Shown here: one piece after another, positions 17,634-26,126 of the stretch
How the letters are laid out: every line of letters begins with the position of its first letter
Position numbering within the stretch: the stretch's first letter is position 1
Assembly: GCA_964399535.1 (NCBI GenBank)
Contig: CAYNRE010000032.1
Span: 248,001 to 312,000 of the forward strand
Length of the DNA: 64,000 nucleotides
Source: CAYNRE01 sp964399535
GTDB lineage: Bacteria > Planctomycetota > Planctomycetia > Pirellulales > CAYNRE01
Reading direction: 5' to 3'
Notes under the pieces: model-generated
What the model saw: the letters and a program-made list of their open reading frames with translations, nothing else
What the model was told of the DNA's origin: nothing
Databases searched by the model: none
Translations under genes and position numbers: made by a program

Positions 17634-18911
17634 TTAGGAAGGACGCCCCAGGCAGATCAGGTGCCCCGTGGTGCGCAGGAAAATTCGCCGGCCCGCGATG
17701 GCCGGGGTGGCCATGATCAACTCGCCAAACTCGCTCTCGGAAAGGTGCTGGTACTTTTTGCCCGCCGCCACCACCACGACCAGGCCGCTCTCGCTGGCCA
17801 GGTACACCTTGCCATCGGCCACCACCGGGCTGGCGCTAAACGGCCCGCTCTGCCGGGCAACCCGCTCCCGGTAAAACTCTTCACAGGTCGCCGCATCGAG
17901 CGCGCTGAGCACGCCGTTTTCGCGGAGCACGTACAAGATACCATCGGCCACGGCCGGGCTGGGCACGTCGGGCGTATCCTCGGTGCGGGTCCAGACCCGG
18001 TGCGATTGGGTCACGTCGCCCGTGCCCCCGGGCTGAATCGCGTAAACGGGGCCCCGTTTGGCCGTGGAAACGTAGATTCGCTCGCGATCGGCCACTGGTG
18101 AAACGACGATTCGCAGAGTCTTGTTTCCGGTGGGGTTGATGTCTCCGTGCCGCCAGGTTTCCTGGCCCGACACGCTATCGTAAGCGTTCACCAGGTCGGC
18201 TCCGCAGATAATCACCTCGGCCCGGTCGCCGTACTCAAACACACAGGGGGTGGTATAGGCGTCTTTCGATTCTTCTTCCGCGGTGGTGGTTCGCGGGGTG
18301 CGCCACTTGATCTTGCCGGTCCGCTTGTCGATCGCCGCCACGGCCGATTCGCCCTGGTGCAAATAGGGCAGGTAGAGAGCGTCGCCGTACAAGAGCGGAG
18401 AGAAACCGAAGCCGAAGCCGGTTTCATAGGGTCCCAGCAAATCCTGAATCTGCACGGCCCAGACGAGTTCGCCCGCGGCATTGAAGCAGGCCAGATCGCC
18501 CGAGCCGGCCATCGCCCAAACAAACTCGCCGTCGGTCGCGGGGCTGGCCGAGGCGAAGTTGTTTTTCTTGTTGAAGCCGAGCGTTCGATTGCCGCCCCCC
18601 ACCCGCCGCCGCCAGCGCTCTTGGCCTTCGGCGGAAAGCGCTACCAGGAAGACGTCGTCGCCGTCGGGGGTCATGACATAAACCGCGTCGTCCCAAACCG
18701 CCGGGGTCGCCGCGCTGTGGCCAGCCAGGGCCACCTTCCAGAGCACGTTCTTCTCGGGTCCCACCTCGACGGGCAGGTTTTCAGCGTCGGCCAGGAAGGT
18801 GCCATGCGGGCCGCGAAACTGGGGCCAGCGAGCCGGCTCCGACCCCCGCAGCGCGGCGACGAATACCAGGCCCAGAGCGGTCCAACTACCGACGAGCGAC
18901 GAGCATCGCAT
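17634..18911 (-). CDS. Secreted PQQ-type beta-propeller protein
   Basis: A 425-aa exported protein of the PQQ-like/WD40-like beta-propeller family that is very common in planctomycetes. A signal peptide (about 1-22) is followed by WPQFRGPHGTFLADAENLPV, the usual opening of the family. Repeats of the form TPAVWDDAVYVMTPDGDD, AAGELVWAVQ, DKRTGKIKWRTP and ADGILYVLRENGVLSALD then build the blades. These proteins resemble the quinoprotein dehydrogenase propeller, but PQQ binding is not implied. ATG at 18911 is preferred over GTG at 18917 because AAGGA lies nine bases before it. It may share a transcript with the secreted gene downstream. Confidence 0.9.
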   Translation of the reverse strand: MRCSSLVGSWTALGLVFVAALRGSEPARWPQFRGPHGTFLADAENLPVEVGPEKNVLWKVALAGHSAATPAVWDDAVYVMTPDGDDVFLVALSAEGQERWRRRVGGGNRTLGFNKKNNFASASPATDGEFVWAMAGSGDLACFNAAGELVWAVQIQDLLGPYETGFGFGFSPLLYGDALYLPYLHQGESAVAAIDKRTGKIKWRTPRTTTAEEESKDAYTTPCVFEYGDRAEVIICGADLVNAYDSVSGQETWRHGDINPTGNKTLRIVVSPVADRERIYVSTAKRGPVYAIQPGGTGDVTQSHRVWTRTEDTPDVPSPAVADGILYVLRENGVLSALDAATCEEFYRERVARQSGPFSASPVVADGKVYLASESGLVVVVAAGKKYQHLSESEFGELIMATPAIAGRRIFLRTTGHLICLGRPS

Positions 18912-19059
18912 CTGCACAGTTCCTTCGATATCGTTGCCGCCGCGCGATTTACCCGGCCCGGCAGCGGGCCCGGGCGCGAACGCACGGTTGAAGCCGACAG
19001 TATTCGCGCCGCCAGCGGCGAACGCAACCCAGCGGCCCTTTGGCCCGCCGAACCAGCGG

Positions 19060-21039
19060 CTACAGATTGGGCAGCTTGGAGGGCTGGCGATTAAGCATTC
19101 GAAGCTGCTCTTGCCGCCGGCCCATGGGTTCGGGCGGATCGTTGCCCGGTGGCAAGGTCACCGGGGGGGGTGGCGGCGGCACGTAATAATCGCGGAGGGC
19201 GAAGCCCAGCGGATGCGCCAGCTCGCGCTCGGCCAGGTCGCCCCAGGGGGTTCCCGGGTTTTCACCGCGACAGCGCTCCAGCAGTCGCATCGCTTCCGCC
19301 GCGGTCCGCTCGACGGGCGTTCCACCGCGAAGCTGGGGGGCGGGCTCGAATCGCCAGCGGTTCGACTGCTTTTCGACAAAATCGGTCCCCTTGGCCTTCA
19401 TTTCGGCGCAGACCAGGTTGTATTCCTGGCACCGCACTCGCATCGCCAGTAGCCGCCCCAGGGTCAGGTCGTACCAGGCTCGCCAGCGGGGACTGGTCTC
19501 GGCCTCGTAGAGCGGTTCGAGCCCTCGGTCGCCGAACGAGGCCAGGCACTCGTTGAGCACATACAAATTCAGGGCGGCGGTTTTCTGGGCCTCTTGCAAC
19601 AGCTCTTGATAGTTGTCGGCCGTGGGGGCGAACTCCAGCTCGGGCGTACCGCGCAAGTCGTGCCGCCAGGTAACTTCCACCGCGTTCAAGATCGCCTCGC
19701 GCAGTTTGCTACCGCGGGCCGATCGCAGGTAGTCTTCCGCCGAACTGTAGTCAGGCCGGTAGCGCCGCATCCGCTCGCCGCTGAACGGGCGAGCCTCGCG
19801 TGGGTCGTCGTTGATCAGGTAATTTCCGCCGCTCTCGCGCGACAGGCGCACCAGCGAGTACGGCCCCAAACCGCTTTTCAGTTCCGGGAGGGGATTGTTC
19901 TCGAACCAGAACGGCAAGCGCAGCAATTCAGGCCGCACCGTGTCGGGCCCGCGCACGACCGGTAATTGGTGAACCTCGCCCGTCTCCGGATCGCGATAAG
20001 GGTGCTTGCCAATCCGCTGGCCGAACATCGACGAGGGGCCCACCGTATAAACCGGAATGGCCAGCCGCCGGCACACGTCGATCGCGTTTTCCAACTTCGA
20101 CTCGTCGTCGCCCGACTCGTCGGTCCAGATCACAATCATGATCTTCCGCTTCTCGGCCGAGCGGAGGGCTTTGTAGCGCTGGGCCACCTCGACGATGGCG
20201 GAGAAGACGTTCTCCTTGCCCGTCTCGTCGATGGTCACTTCGCGGATGCCGGCGATGATGGCGTCGCCATCGACCGTAGGGGGCACCAGTTGCCGGCAAT
20301 CGGCCCCGTACTGATCGACCGCTGCCTTGAGCGAGCCGGGCGTAAGGGTTTCCACCTGGCCCAACTCGCGGTAAATGCGCTGTAAGCGATCGGCCACGGC
20401 CTGGCGATCGTCGACCAGGCTGATCGAAGCATCCATCAGCCACACCACCAGCAGGTCGCTTTCAGCCAGGTAGTTGGCGATTTCGTGGGTGATCAGGTCG
20501 ACCGCGCCGTCGACGGCCGCCACCTGCTCGCCCAGCCCGCCGCTACGAACCAATACCTGGTCGAGCACGGGCGCCGTGGAAACATCGAGCCGCGCCGCGG
20601 TCACTTCCAGGGGCTCGGCCGGCGGCTGCGTCGGGGTCGGTGCTATTTCGGTCAACTCGCTCAACGTGGACGCCAACCCGGTCGGCTGGGCAGCCAGCGC
20701 CGACTCGGCCGGCTGCTCGCTCACGTCGGCCAAATCCAAGATCGGATCGGGCAGATTTTCGGGCAGGGGCTGTTCGTCGATCAACGCCGTCGTCAGTTCG
20801 CGCAACGCTCGTCGGGCCATGTCGGGCAGCGGAATCCGCCAGCTCACCACCACCACCACCGCATGCAGCGCCAGGCTGAACAGCACCCCCCAGACCAAGG
20901 CCCGGCGCAGCCCGCGCGACGCCCGATGCACGGCCGGAGCCGCTTCCGGGCCGGCAGCAGTCGAATCGGCCGGAACGCGGTCTAGAACCGGGGGCGGCGA
21001 TTCGGTCGTCGGCGGTGAATTGAGCTCGACCGGCGCCAT
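19060..21039 (-). CDS. Membrane-anchored von Willebrand factor A domain protein
   Basis: A 659-aa protein with one transmembrane helix at about 46-66, a Pro/Ala-rich linker to about 150 and a vWA domain beginning at about 195. The metal-ion-dependent adhesion site is DASIS (203-207, the DxSxS pattern), and VIWTDESGDDESKLENAI provides the later acidic loop. The C-terminal region of about 250 residues is helical and Arg-rich, ending in a polyproline stretch YVPPPPPPV. Most of the protein is predicted outside the cytoplasm. Such proteins bind other proteins in a Mg-dependent way; the partner is unknown. ATG at 21039 is used; an in-frame TTG at 21096 is the longer alternative. Confidence 0.82.
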   Translation of the reverse strand: MAPVELNSPPTTESPPPVLDRVPADSTAAGPEAAPAVHRASRGLRRALVWGVLFSLALHAVVVVVSWRIPLPDMARRALRELTTALIDEQPLPENLPDPILDLADVSEQPAESALAAQPTGLASTLSELTEIAPTPTQPPAEPLEVTAARLDVSTAPVLDQVLVRSGGLGEQVAAVDGAVDLITHEIANYLAESDLLVVWLMDASISLVDDRQAVADRLQRIYRELGQVETLTPGSLKAAVDQYGADCRQLVPPTVDGDAIIAGIREVTIDETGKENVFSAIVEVAQRYKALRSAEKRKIMIVIWTDESGDDESKLENAIDVCRRLAIPVYTVGPSSMFGQRIGKHPYRDPETGEVHQLPVVRGPDTVRPELLRLPFWFENNPLPELKSGLGPYSLVRLSRESGGNYLINDDPREARPFSGERMRRYRPDYSSAEDYLRSARGSKLREAILNAVEVTWRHDLRGTPELEFAPTADNYQELLQEAQKTAALNLYVLNECLASFGDRGLEPLYEAETSPRWRAWYDLTLGRLLAMRVRCQEYNLVCAEMKAKGTDFVEKQSNRWRFEPAPQLRGGTPVERTAAEAMRLLERCRGENPGTPWGDLAERELAHPLGFALRDYYVPPPPPPVTLPPGNDPPEPMGRRQEQLRMLNRQPSKLPNL

Positions 21040-21135
21040 GTTCCGTTTCGTCCGACGCAGAGGGGGGGCCCCGACGGCGGTTGCCTCGAAGCCCAATGCC
21101 AGACCGTGGTATTGCGCGATGCCTCTCTCGGTGCC

Positions 21136-21165
21136 ATTCTACCCAATAACCGGCGGCTGGCCCAA
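21136..21165 (-). promoter_or_regulatory. Probable promoter of the vWA gene
   Basis: On the minus strand TTGGGC and TAGAAT are separated by 18 bp, about 97 bp before the ATG at 21039. The -10 box matches at five of six positions. Confidence 0.4.
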
Positions 21166-21296
21166 ATCGAACCGCGCACCGCCCCCCCGCTGGAGCAACT
21201 GGGGACCGATCCGGCCAGGTTCCACCAACCACCGCGATCGCGCCGGGCACTCTGGGAGTGCCGCAGCCTCTCCCCAATCGCCGGGCCCCTGGGCGT

Positions 21297-22010
21297 TTAC
21301 GCACCAGGGGTGGGCGCTATGTGCTCGTCGGCCCGCTCGGACAACCCCTGCGGCGGGTCGCCGGGCGACCGCCGGGCCGCCCGTACCCTCAGCAGCGAAT
21401 CTTTTCGCAGGGCCCGCTCTCGAAGGCGGCGATACCATACCAGCGCGACGACCACCACGGTGAGCACCACGGCCAGGCTCAGGCCCAACTCGAATCCGCG
21501 GATCCATTTGAGCCAGCCCACGATTCGGTCGGCGAACCAGTAAGCCGCCCAGAAGAACAACCCCACCACCGACACCACCGCGACCGTGTCGACCAACAAG
21601 AACCTGCGGAAGGAAACGCGGAGAATTCCCGCGGTGAGAAATACCGGCGAGCGCAACCCGACCAGAAAGCGAGCGATGAAGAAAACTTTGTAACCATGCC
21701 GCTGAATCATCTGCTCGATGCGCTCCTCGCGTTCCTCGCTGAGGAATCGGGCGAAGAGCCGATGATCGCGCAGGACCGCGTGGCCGAAGTGATAGCCGAT
21801 CGAGTACATGACGCAATCTCCCCCGATCGACCCCAGCACGCAGCTTAGAAAAGCCAACCAGGGGTTGAGCGGGTCGGCCAGGTAGCCTTCGCGGCTGGCG
21901 ATTCCGGCCAGCACGACCGGAATCTCTTCGGGAATGGGAAACCCGGTGCCGGTGAACACCAGCACTCCGAACAAACCCAGGTACGAGACGCGGGGGAGCC
22001 AGCTCAACAT
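21297..22010 (-). CDS. DedA/SNARE-associated family membrane protein
   Basis: A 237-aa inner-membrane protein of the DedA family, which includes undecaprenyl-phosphate and phospholipid flippases. It has the re-entrant signature regions: FTGTGFPIPEEIPVVLAGI with conserved acidic Glu residues near the N-terminus, GSIGGDCVMYSIGYHFG, and RFLVGLRSPVFLTAGI with the conserved Arg and Gly. Hydrophobic helices follow to about residue 195 and the tail is basic. The length is normal for the family. The start is ATG at 22010. It is transcribed toward the vWA gene, with 257 bp between them; a shared function cannot be inferred. Confidence 0.9.
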   Translation of the reverse strand: MLSWLPRVSYLGLFGVLVFTGTGFPIPEEIPVVLAGIASREGYLADPLNPWLAFLSCVLGSIGGDCVMYSIGYHFGHAVLRDHRLFARFLSEEREERIEQMIQRHGYKVFFIARFLVGLRSPVFLTAGILRVSFRRFLLVDTVAVVSVVGLFFWAAYWFADRIVGWLKWIRGFELGLSLAVVLTVVVVALVWYRRLRERALRKDSLLRVRAARRSPGDPPQGLSERADEHIAPTPGA

Positions 22011-22609
22011 AGTGACGTTCGGCGCCCTGACTTAATCGCACTCGCCGCCTGGTCGCGCATGGCGCCTCTTTCTCGCGGCCGCCGCCGAAATCGCGACGCG
22101 CTCGGCGATCGGGCGGAACTCTCCCCTCGCAGGCCCTTGTAACCCAGGGCAGCCTGCAAGATCACTCGGACCCGACCCCAAGATAAAAACGCAAGTCGTT
22201 ATCCTGGAAGCCTCGAGCAGCTCGGCCGCGAGCTTGGCCCGGGTTGAAACTCGACGCGATGGTCGCGTTCAACGGGCGGCTCAAGTTACCCCGCGCAAGG
22301 CCCCCTGCGGCCGGCGCGGCTCGGCGACGCCCGGCCCTCCTCAGCAACCCAGCTCGAATCGGCGTAACGAACCCCCAGTTCGGACGCGCCGGCCCTCCGT
22401 TCGGGCCGATAGAAGTATACACGACGCGGCCGAGCGGAACCGAAATCTCACCATCTGGCGCGCCAACCTAGCCGAAGCCCCTCCCAAGGCACTATTCTTT
22501 TCCCAATCGGGAGCAACGCCGTTGTCGGCAGCCGTGGGGTAGCGGTCCGGCAGGGATCGCGCAAGTCTCGCTCGGCAAACGCGTTCCACCATTTTTGGGA
22601 GTACCCCGC
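22011..22609. other. Non-coding gap between divergent DedA and 77-aa protein genes
   Basis: No convincing gene: open frames here are short, Arg/Pro-rich and lack family resemblance. The stretch holds one hairpin, GCAGGC (22129-22134) with GCCTGC (22152-22157), in the leader of the DedA gene. Promoters for both neighbours must lie here, but I cannot fix them. Confidence 0.5.
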
Positions 22610-22843
22610 ATGGCCAAGTCCCAGCTTTCGCTTACCCGGGCCGAGTTTCGCGAGTCGGCAAAGCCCGTTGAAATCGTCATCAACGGCGTACCCCTGGTGG
22701 CCGAGGTGAAAGAGTTTTCCACGGGCTCGCTCGGCTGGTATCTCAACGCCAAGACCACGATGCGCATCGGCGAGAAACCGGTCAACGTGCAGGTGGGTTT
22801 GAACCTGACCATCGTCGGCTCGAAAGAGTTGCCGGCCGGCTAG
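22610..22843 (+). CDS. Conserved 77-aa protein of unknown function
   Basis: A small soluble protein starting MAKSQLSLTRAEFRE, with the core KPVEIVINGVPLVAEVKEFS, the block FSTGSLGWYLNAKTT, and ending VGLNLTIVGSKELP. The alternating hydrophobic pattern suggests a compact beta fold. Proteins of this length and wording recur as hypothetical proteins in planctomycetes as far as I remember; no function is known. The ATG at 22610 has GGGAG eight bases upstream, a good ribosome binding site, and third positions are GC-rich as in real genes here. There is no signal peptide. It is convergent with apbE, with only 29 bp between the stops. Confidence 0.8.
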   Translation: MAKSQLSLTRAEFRESAKPVEIVINGVPLVAEVKEFSTGSLGWYLNAKTTMRIGEKPVNVQVGLNLTIVGSKELPAG

Positions 22844-22872
22844 CGGCCCTTTGGGGCGACCATGCTGCGCCT

Positions 22873-23961
22873 CTAGGGGCTTAGCCGCAATTCGTCGTCA
22901 CCGACGTTTTCGATCACGATGCGTATTCCCGCCGACGAATCGGGCACCACCATCACAAGCCCAATTTCAGGATGTCGGCCGCACAGCTCGCGGGCCCCCT
23001 CCTCGCCCAAGATAAACGCGGCCGTGGCCAGGGCATCGGCGGTTTCGGCGGTGGGGGCCAGCACCGTAGCCGACCAGACCCCCTCGGCGGGCCAGCCGTT
23101 GCGGGGGTCGATCAGGTGCGAGTAGCGCCGGCCCCCCTGACGAAAGAACTGAGTTCCCGAACCCGAGGTACCCAGGGCTCGATCGCGCAGGCGGAATTCA
23201 GCCAATCGCCGGCCCGGGCGCAAGGGGTCGAGCACCCCCACGCTCCAGCCTTCTTCCAGGCGAGGTTGCCGGCTTCCCCGAGCCAGAACACTGCTCTGGC
23301 CGCCGTGCAAGAAAAAATGCTCGACTCCGCCGGCCAGGAGCAACTCGGCTGCCTGGTCCAGGGCGTACCCTTTGCCGATCGCGCCCAGATTGATTTCCAG
23401 GTTGGGCACGGCGTAACGAATGCTTCGCCGATCGGCGTCGAGCTCGATTCGCTGCCAGCCCGATGCTCGACGGGCCTCCTCCAAGGCCACCGGCGCCGGA
23501 ACGCGTCCGGCCCGATCGAAGAAGCCCCAAGCCCGGGTCAACCGCCCACAAGTAACATCGAGCGCCCCGCCGGTTTCCTTGGCCCAGTCGCAGGCACGAG
23601 CAAGCAGCCCGAAGAGCCCCGACTCGACCTCCACGGCTCGCGACGCCGCCAGGCGGTTGATGGCCGAGAGCTCGCTTGAATCGCGATAAACGGAAAGCTG
23701 TTCTTCCAGCGCGTCGACCCGATCGAGCGCCGCCAGAGCGGCTTCGTGCGCCGTGTCGCCAGCCTCGGCCGGAAGCAACACCTCGAACTGACAGGCCATG
23801 GCCCGGCGCCCATAGCGCATCAGGTAGGGCGGGTCGGCCTGGGCCGCATCGGCCGGCACTTCTCCCAGCACCAAGCGGTCGGCCCACTCGCCAAGCGCCT
23901 CTCGGGCCGAATGGCCTTGCAGAAACTGGCGGCGGTGCGTGCGGCTTGGCTCGGGCATCAT
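22873..23961 (-). CDS. apbE: FAD:protein FMN transferase (ApbE family)
   Basis: A 362-aa flavin transferase that attaches FMN through a phosphoester to Thr or Ser of target proteins such as NqrB/NqrC or RnfD/RnfG, using FAD and Mg2+. The family landmarks are in order: RYGRRAMACQFEVLL, the LSVYRDSSELSAIN segment, GALDVTCGRLTRAWGF, NLGAIGKGYALDQA, YSHLIDPRNGWPA and ETADALATAAFILG, the last four forming the FAD and metal site. The N-terminus has RRQFLQG, like a twin-arginine motif, but no hydrophobic stretch follows and no lipobox is seen, so location is uncertain. A TATAAT lies at 23965-23970 only three bases before the ATG, hinting at a leaderless transcript. No Nqr or Rnf gene is in the window. 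Confidence 0.92.
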   Translation of the reverse strand: MMPEPSRTHRRQFLQGHSAREALGEWADRLVLGEVPADAAQADPPYLMRYGRRAMACQFEVLLPAEAGDTAHEAALAALDRVDALEEQLSVYRDSSELSAINRLAASRAVEVESGLFGLLARACDWAKETGGALDVTCGRLTRAWGFFDRAGRVPAPVALEEARRASGWQRIELDADRRSIRYAVPNLEINLGAIGKGYALDQAAELLLAGGVEHFFLHGGQSSVLARGSRQPRLEEGWSVGVLDPLRPGRRLAEFRLRDRALGTSGSGTQFFRQGGRRYSHLIDPRNGWPAEGVWSATVLAPTAETADALATAAFILGEEGARELCGRHPEIGLVMVVPDSSAGIRIVIENVGDDELRLSP

Positions 23962-23964
23962 CCA

Positions 23965-23970
23965 ATTATA
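23965..23970 (-). promoter_or_regulatory. TATAAT directly before apbE
   Basis: A perfect -10 hexamer ends three bases before the apbE start codon. There is no good -35 at 16-18 bp, so the call is weak; if used it would give an almost leaderless mRNA. Confidence 0.3.
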
Positions 23971-24027
23971 AGCTCAACCAGCGAGGGCACCGCGGGCTAC
24001 CACGCCCTGCCGAGGGGGGATCGGTCC

Positions 24028-25104
24028 ATGATTCAGCTTGTCCGTCAATTCGCTTCGTGGTTTTGCGAGGGCAACCGCGGCAGCGTGCCAGAGCACTTGA
24101 GGCCGATGCGCCGACCCGCCGCGGGCGCGACGGTGCGAACCTGCGCCATGGCCTCGATTGCGCTGCTTGGGCTGGCCGGCTCGGGACTTGGCGCGCCCCG
24201 TCCCCGAACTCAGCCGCGGCCCCGGACATGGCCCCCCGCCTTGCGCCAATTGCTCGTAGCCGACCCGATCGCGCACTACGGTCTCGACGCGCTAGCGGAC
24301 CCCGGAGTGGCGGGCGCCGGCCCCGGCGATTCCCCCGCCGGCCCTAGCAATACCGCGTCGGGATCGCCGCGCCAGGTCGCCCCCCCAGCCCCCAGTGGCG
24401 GCGAGAGGTCGGCGGGCCAATCGGACTGGGCGGACCTGGCCTCGGCAACCACGATCGAGAACGAGATCAAGCGCCAGGTGCAACTCCTGACAGAGACCAC
24501 GGCCAGCGATGCCGCGTTCAAGTCGGGTAACTTTGTCGAAGCCCGCCGCAGCTTCGCCCTGTTGACGCTGTTGTTTCGCGTCGTCGAGCAAATGCCTCCG
24601 CCCATTCGCTGGCAGCGCGACGCGGTAACCGCCTGGGCCGATTGCCTCAAAGCGGCCGACGCCTGCCAGAGCGCCAGCGACGAAGCCTTTGCGCGCGCGG
24701 CTGGCCTGGCGGCCAGCTTGGCCGACCTGATGCAAGGCCAGCCCCTACCACCGGCCGACGCCGCGGCCGACGAGCCGATCCCGCCGCGCGTGGCGATCAT
24801 GCAGCGATGGGAAATGACCTCCGAATCGCTGGGCGAGCTACTCAGCGCCGAGCGCACCTGGCAGCGCAAGCGCGACGAGCTAGTGCAAGAATCTGAACTG
24901 CTTGCCCTCTTGGCCCACTGGATTCAGAAACCGCGCTACGAATACGCCGACGACGAAAGCTACCTGGAGCAGGCCCGGCGATTGGAGCAAGCGGCACGCG
25001 AGCTTCGGCAGGCCGTCGAAGCCAAGGATTTTTCAGCCGCCGAAAGTGCCTGGTCTCAGGCACAGAAAAGCTGTGCGGACTGTCACCGCGATTTCCGCAC
25101 GTAG
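24028..25104 (+). CDS. Secreted mono-heme protein, cytochrome c'-like C-terminus
   Basis: A 358-aa exported protein with a heme c attachment site CADCH at 349-353, five residues before the C-terminus, followed by RDFR. A heme motif at the very end of a helical domain with C-x-x-C-H-x-D-F-R wording is the hallmark of cytochrome c' and related four-helix cytochromes. The preceding 230 residues are strongly helical (SFALLTLLFRVVEQMP, ARRLEQAARELRQAVEAKDF). A hydrophobic leader is seen at about 40-57 and an Ala/Pro/Gly-rich linker at 60-135. The ATG at 24028 follows a GGGGGGA ribosome binding site. Likely role: periplasmic electron transfer or gas binding. It converges with the ClpP-like gene. 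Confidence 0.75.
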   Translation: MIQLVRQFASWFCEGNRGSVPEHLRPMRRPAAGATVRTCAMASIALLGLAGSGLGAPRPRTQPRPRTWPPALRQLLVADPIAHYGLDALADPGVAGAGPGDSPAGPSNTASGSPRQVAPPAPSGGERSAGQSDWADLASATTIENEIKRQVQLLTETTASDAAFKSGNFVEARRSFALLTLLFRVVEQMPPPIRWQRDAVTAWADCLKAADACQSASDEAFARAAGLAASLADLMQGQPLPPADAAADEPIPPRVAIMQRWEMTSESLGELLSAERTWQRKRDELVQESELLALLAHWIQKPRYEYADDESYLEQARRLEQAARELRQAVEAKDFSAAESAWSQAQKSCADCHRDFRT

Positions 25105-25141
25105 CCCCCCTGCCGGCAAATCCACCGCAGCCCGCGGGGCG

Positions 25142-25257
25142 CACGCTCCGCGGAGCGTGGTGTTGGGCACGCGGATCCAGGAACTGGGGGGCCCGCGATG
25201 CGCAGCAACGAGTGCGGTAGCGAGTCCGAAACTTCAACCCACGGGCGAAAGCCCGTG
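25142..25257. repeat. Two inverted repeats between convergent genes
   Basis: CACGCTCCG-CGGAGCGTG (25142-25159) is a perfect 18-bp palindrome. CACGGGC-GAAA-GCCCGTG (25240-25257) is a perfect 7-bp stem with a GAAA tetraloop that ends one base before the ClpP-like stop codon. The second resembles the CCCGTGG-type hairpins I remember scattered between planctomycete genes. They may terminate both converging transcripts or be REP-like elements. Confidence 0.5.
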
Positions 25258-25258
25258 A

Positions 25259-25885
25259 TCAACCGCCGCGGCGACGCCGGGCAGCCACCGGCTCGGGGAC
25301 GATGGCCTCGGCCGGGCGCGGGCCCACGCGCTTCTTGTTGCGGGCCGGGCCATTGCGGCCTTCCAGGCGCAGACGGTGCAGTTCGACCAGCTCGGCCAGA
25401 CCGGCCTCGGCCATTTCGCGGCCCGAGACATAGCGGCCGGGCGAGATCCAGCGGTTCATTTGCTCCATCGACAAGCCAAACAGCTCGGCCAGGATGGCGT
25501 CCATTTCGCTTTCCAACTGGCCAAAGTGGCGAGCCCACTCGGCGGCCTCGGCCAGGCCCACGTGCTCTTCGCTCTGCCATTTCATGGGGTGGAACAACAG
25601 CACGCTGTAGGGCGTAACGATCCGCCGCTCGCAAGCTGCGAAGGGCCAGAGCGCGGCCGAGGAACACTCGCCCGTTACGATGCCGGTCGCCCGCAAACCG
25701 CGGAGGCGAATCAGCGTCATGAGCGACATGGCGCAGTAGGGGCTGCCTCCGGGGGAATCGAAGTAAAGCGTGCAGCGCCCTCCCGGGGGCACATCCAGCA
25801 GCCGCTCGGTGAGCTCGCTTTCCTTGTCCGTCAGATCGCCCACCAGCGCGATCTCGAGCGGCGCATCCTGTTCGGACTGGTCCAT
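25259..25885 (-). CDS. ClpP-like (S14-type) protease homologue, possibly catalytically altered
   Basis: A 208-aa cytoplasmic protein with the ClpP/crotonase fold. It has DSPGGSPYCAM (oxyanion strand, 43-53), GECSSAALWPFAA with the nucleophile candidate Ser75 or Ser76, and VLLFHPMKW with His99 at the place of the ClpP catalytic His. The third residue of the triad, an Asp just before the final helix in ClpP, is not visible: that region reads WISPGRYVSGREMAEAGLAE. The C-terminal 30 residues are basic and Arg-rich, unlike canonical ClpP. ATG at 25885 begins a typical beta-strand (APLEIALVGDLTD); upstream in-frame codons look non-coding. It is probably a diverged ClpP paralogue rather than the housekeeping subunit. 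Confidence 0.75.
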   Translation of the reverse strand: MDQSEQDAPLEIALVGDLTDKESELTERLLDVPPGGRCTLYFDSPGGSPYCAMSLMTLIRLRGLRATGIVTGECSSAALWPFAACERRIVTPYSVLLFHPMKWQSEEHVGLAEAAEWARHFGQLESEMDAILAELFGLSMEQMNRWISPGRYVSGREMAEAGLAELVELHRLRLEGRNGPARNKKRVGPRPAEAIVPEPVAARRRRGG

Positions 25886-26126
25886 GCCGGCTTCCCCCAC
25901 CCGCCGTCCCCTTGCGGCACAAGCGCCGCGAGACAGGCTATGTGCAGGTATAGCTTTAACCGACCGCCCGGGCAACCAATCCGTGGCCAATTTGGCGGCC
26001 TCTTGCCCCCCGAGCAGGCGGTTTTCTTGGTGGCAGCCGCCGAGTCGTGAGCCGACGCCTAGCCGCTCCTTCACCGGCGGGGCCCTGGGGCGCTCGCCAC
26101 GGTCCCGCGGCTACCCGCTACAGCCG

